NCBI RefSeq assembly: GCF_008831285.2
Contig: NC_045142.1
Location: 19,037,354 to 19,101,353 of the forward strand
Origin: Nymphaea colorata
Lineage: Eukaryota; Streptophyta; Magnoliopsida; Nymphaeales; Nymphaeaceae
Direction: 5' to 3'
Length of the DNA: 64,000 nucleotides
The position numbers and the translations under genes were made by a program. Of this stretch, positions 60,901 to 64,000 are shown piece by piece (positions within the stretch are counted from its first letter, which is position 1; each line of letters begins with the position of its first letter). The notes under the pieces are model-generated. The model saw only the letters and a program-made list of their open reading frames with translations. It searched no databases and had not been told where the DNA came from.

Positions 60901-61364
60901 GCAGACACGCGTATAGTGCCTTCCTCCGCAAACCCAACAAGTCACTTCTCTTGGTGGCCCATTGTTGTCCTTGCGGAAGAGGGGTTTTCTGTCGTGGGCT
61001 TCTGGGGCAACGATTCACTTCTGTTGTCTCGTCGTTCCTCCCTCTTACCGTCGTGGTCAGACTCCTTCTAGACTTGAAGTATCAATGTAGCTTCTGCGTT
61101 GGGTGTTGTCCAAGCGCTCGGCTGCCACATATGCTGCTCTAAGCTCTCAAGATTTGATCCCTCCACGTCGGCTTGGGCCCAAGATTGGAGCCCTATGATG
61201 AACCAGTTAAGTTTATCTTTTTCTGGCTATAGGCACGTCCAACATGATCTCTGATATGCCCGAATGTAATTTCTCAAGGCACCAGTCTGTTTCAGGTTTG
61301 CAACCAACTATAGGCGTGCCTTTCAGCATTCACGGGCATGAAGTATCCCTTCAACTGTTTGCGG
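60901..61364 (-). pseudogene. Gag domain and zinc knuckle
   Basis: In pieces over several frames: KQLKGYFMPVNAERHAY, LKQTGALRNYIRAY and EKDKLNWFIIGLQSWAQADV match the retrotransposon gag domain (L-x-x-x-F-x-P, L-x-Q-x-G-x-x-x-x-Y, F-x-x-G-L). The zinc knuckle CWVCGGRHYTRVC (60901-60939) has the C-x2-C-x3-H-x4-C spacing usual in chromoviruses and is intact. The N-terminus is lost in the gap. Confidence 0.75.
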
Positions 61365-61464
61365 NNNNNNNNNNNNNNNNNNNNNNNNNNNNNNNNNNNN
61401 NNNNNNNNNNNNNNNNNNNNNNNNNNNNNNNNNNNNNNNNNNNNNNNNNNNNNNNNNNNNNNNN
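61365..61464. other. Assembly gap, 100 N
   Basis: Exactly 100 N, a placeholder length, so the true distance and even the adjacency of the flanks are unknown. Confidence 0.99.
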
Positions 61465-63054
61465 CAAAATTTTCATTGGTTTTGGAGTGCTCCAGAAAAA
61501 TAAGGTTTTTGTTTTGAAAGAGGAAAGAAAGGGACTCGCCCGTCGGTACGAGGATCGACCATTCCCGCGCCTTTACTGGAGGTAATCAACCCAAGGACTA
61601 TGTTTATCATTGATGCATTTCGTTTTAACTTAAACATCTTTTTGATTCTGTATGCGGTGTAGAAAATATTGAAAGTTTGGAGTTTCAAACTTTTGAAAAG
61701 GTTCTTGAAGAATTGCTTGAAAAAGTGAAATGTTTTGAGGAAAAAGTGAAACTAGTAAATATCATTTGAAAAACTTGTGAAAACATTTTGAAATCACTTT
61801 AGTGTTCTCTTAAGACTTTAAGTAGGTTTGAGATTTTGCTCTAATTCGGTTAACCTAGCTAGAGCTCATCCTTTTGCTTAAGTTCTTTTAGAGAGGTGCT
61901 TGTGATATAAGTGAATAAGTGGTGAGATGCATGAATGCATTTACACTTATGATTGAAAAAAGTAAACATTCCTACCACAACATTATCTAATTCATTCCTA
62001 CACATAATTAGATTTCGTTGTTTATAAATTATTATATATAGAAGGAAAGTTTTTGAAAATGGATAGAGATTGTAGACCATCAAGCATGATTCCAATATTG
62101 GGTCATTACTTGATTTGTGGTCTTATTGAAGTTGGTAAATAGAAGTTCATGAGATGAGAATGTTAAGAAGAATACAAGAGATAAAACTCTTATGAAGGAA
62201 AGAGAGAGATATAGAGAAGACATGCATACTTGTGTACATATATACATATAAAGAGAAAAGATGTATTGATTCGAAGGAAAGAGAGATTTTAGAGGAAAGA
62301 AAATATCATACGCATATTGGGTATGAGAAATGTTATAGAGAAGATTTTGTCTTGAAAGAGGAATAATATTTGAAAGAGAGGAGATGGAACCATGTACATA
62401 GTATTCATGCACATATGAAATTATAAATAGAAAGTGAGCATAGAGAGAGAAAGATGGGGGTCTCATGTTGGCATAAATGTATATAAATGTGTATACAATC
62501 CATACCTTCACAAGATTAAAAAAATCAAGGAACAACTTAAAATTACCAACTTCAAATTTAATGTGGGCCAGAGGGGAGCTTGGACTCATGCAAGAGTCTA
62601 AGCTAAGTCCTAAGGCCATATTAGAAGGTTCTTTTTGAAAAGTTTTGGGAAAATATGATTTATATAAGTATGATGTTTTATTTAGTTTGTTGTAAGGATA
62701 TATTTCTTCCACCGTTGGGTATGAAAGAAAACAAGCAACATAACGAAGCACTCGTTAGGGTTCCTAATGTGATGATTAAGAAGATCTAGGGCAAAATGCA
62801 TGAAATGCATATTACATGTACATTTCGTGAGGGTTTATCCGGTTGGACAGTCCCAACTCAAAAATTATATGAAATAAAGAGTCTCCAACCACCTCATTCC
62901 GCCATACATTACATGTAAGTAAAGAACCAAGCAATCATGCGTGCATAATTTATAGATAACATTCAAGGATGAAGAAAGAAGAGATGATGGAAAAGCAAAG
63001 TTCAATTAGGAGGAAGACATGATGTAACTATGAATTGATATACACTTATCTTCT
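61465..63054. other. AT-rich, purine-biased DNA without a gene
   Basis: The first 150 bases are more balanced in composition; the rest is rich in A and G on the plus strand with gaaagagagag words. The purine bias removes stops from the minus strand and produces a 223-codon frame at 62080-62751 with no domain. No similarity to units A or B. Confidence 0.5.
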
Positions 63055-63770
63055 ATGTTCCGGTGCACTTGAGTATAGCCTTTGACTCTAATAGAGATTG
63101 AGAGCTATCTTTTGGCCATGGAGAAGAAGAGGAAAATAAGAGGAAACAAAAAAAAAAAATAAGAATGTATTCATGAAAAGAAAAGAACATGTTTAAAAAT
63201 GAAAGATCATCTCATCTTTCCATGCTCCCGGTGCACTTTGAGTATAGCCTCTTGTCTCTAAAAAGAGATTGAGAGCTACCTTTTTAGCCGTGGGGAGATG
63301 AAGATGAGAAGAAAATATAGAAAGAGATACAATGTTTATATTAATAAAAGAGAAAACATGATTCAATCATGAAACGAAAGATCTTCTCATCTTTTCACAC
63401 TCCCAATGCACTTGAGCATAGCCTCTTGTCTCTAAAAGAGATTGAGGGCTATCTTTTGGTCATGGGAAGAGGAAGAAGAAAGAAAAAAAAAAAAAATAAC
63501 AAGGACAAGACTATTGAAGAAATGAAATAACAAACAAAAATATATTCATTAAGGAAAAATAACAACAACAAGAATATATTATTGAAGAGAAGAAAGAGCA
63601 ATAAGATATTAATATAGAGAAAGAACAAGAACAACAAGAATACTTGAAAGAACATGATTTAATCATAAAATAAGATATCATCTCATCTTCTCATGCTCCC
63701 GGTGCATTTGAGCATAGCCTCTTGTCTCTAAAAAGAGGTTGAGTGCTATCTCCTTTGGCCATGGGAGATG
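63055..63770. repeat. Four degenerate copies of a 70-base motif
   Basis: A motif of about 70 bases, with ggtgcacttgagtatagcc, ttgtctctaaaaagagattg and ggccatggg in order, occurs at about 63055-63126, 63202-63300, 63377-63470 and 63672-63770. Spacers of 100-220 bases are rich in gaaaag and contain gaacatg...atcatgaaa. Copies are about 85-90% alike by eye. Confidence 0.85.
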
Positions 63771-64000
63771 AAGATGAGAAGAGAAAATGAAACAACAACA
63801 ACACTATGTTTAAGAGAAAGAAATAACATAATAATAAGAACATTAATGAAAAGAAAGAAGAGAGAAATGAGAGAGATGAAGATTACATACCTCTAATGGA
63901 AATGACTTAAGGAAGATGAACACCTTCACTTGAAGATCCCTTTTGAATGAAGCTCCAAAAGTGCTTGCTCTAAGTTGGAGAAGGAAATGAAAAGAGGAAG
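63771..64000. other. Purine-rich end of window
   Basis: Continues the gaagatgagaag composition of the repeat spacers; no further motif copy and no gene is seen before the edge. Confidence 0.5.

Larger units (their letters stand above)
59219..61364 (-). mobile_element. Ty3/gypsy chromovirus, internally deleted
   Basis: Read on the minus strand: gag domain, zinc knuckle, aspartic protease, then directly the C-terminal part of integrase, a chromodomain, polypurine tract and 3' LTR. Reverse transcriptase, RNase H and the integrase core are missing. The 5' LTR lies beyond the assembly gap. The chromodomain after integrase places it among plant chromoviruses of the Tekay/Reina/CRM type. Confidence 0.85.

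Noticed and set aside
62080-62751. A 223-codon minus-strand open frame
   Set aside because: The plus strand is purine-rich, so stop codons are rare on the minus strand. The frame is rich in Phe, Tyr, Ile, Leu and Ser with no domain, and reflects composition.
63055-63770. Regularly repeated motif that might suggest a CRISPR-like array
   Set aside because: Repeats are too long and degenerate, spacing is uneven, and the DNA is plant nuclear.

Overview
The window looks like intergenic nuclear DNA of a flowering plant. It is strongly AT-rich and full of (AT)n, (CA)n and (GA)n microsatellites. It carries decayed Ty1/copia, chromodomain Ty3/gypsy, LINE and unclassified long-LTR elements whose primer-binding sites match plant initiator tRNA-Met. 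I recognise no intact host gene, tRNA, rRNA or CRISPR array. The genus cannot be fixed from the sequence.

Layout: most of the window is a degenerate array of large duplicated units. Unit A1 (1-7727, with its tail at 16493-17312) is followed head-to-tail by A2 (17313-35041), a shorter variant B1 (35042-38632), A3 (38633-about 53165, running on to about 54944) and a second short variant B2 (about 54945-59218). A1, A2 and A3 look about 90-95% alike by eye. More diverged copies of the same material lie inside the units (14990-16267, 31560-32700, 49745-50870), so duplication happened in at least two rounds. Where the copies differ, the breakpoints often show short microhomology or locally copied filler DNA.

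Mobile elements: A1 is interrupted at 7728 by a LINE remnant, which is cut at 9961 by a long-LTR element (LTR 9961-12084, primer site, gag-like frame with two stops, no 3' LTR). A2 and A3 share a minus-strand Ty1/copia element with LTR, leader repeats, gag, protease and integrase but no reverse transcriptase. It was present before the two units separated and has decayed differently in each. It sits in an older plus-strand copia fragment. At 59219-61364 lies a minus-strand chromovirus whose reverse transcriptase, RNase H and integrase core are deleted, ending at a 100-base assembly gap (61365-61464). The last 2.5 kb are different AT-rich DNA with four degenerate repeats at 63055-63770.

Nothing here forms a working pathway. 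What is biologically informative is the record of duplication, nested transposition, methylation-type point decay and repair scars, plus a few short conserved exon-like blocks (2994-3119, 33663-33707, 34695-34923, 53190-53360 and their copies) whose gene I could not name.
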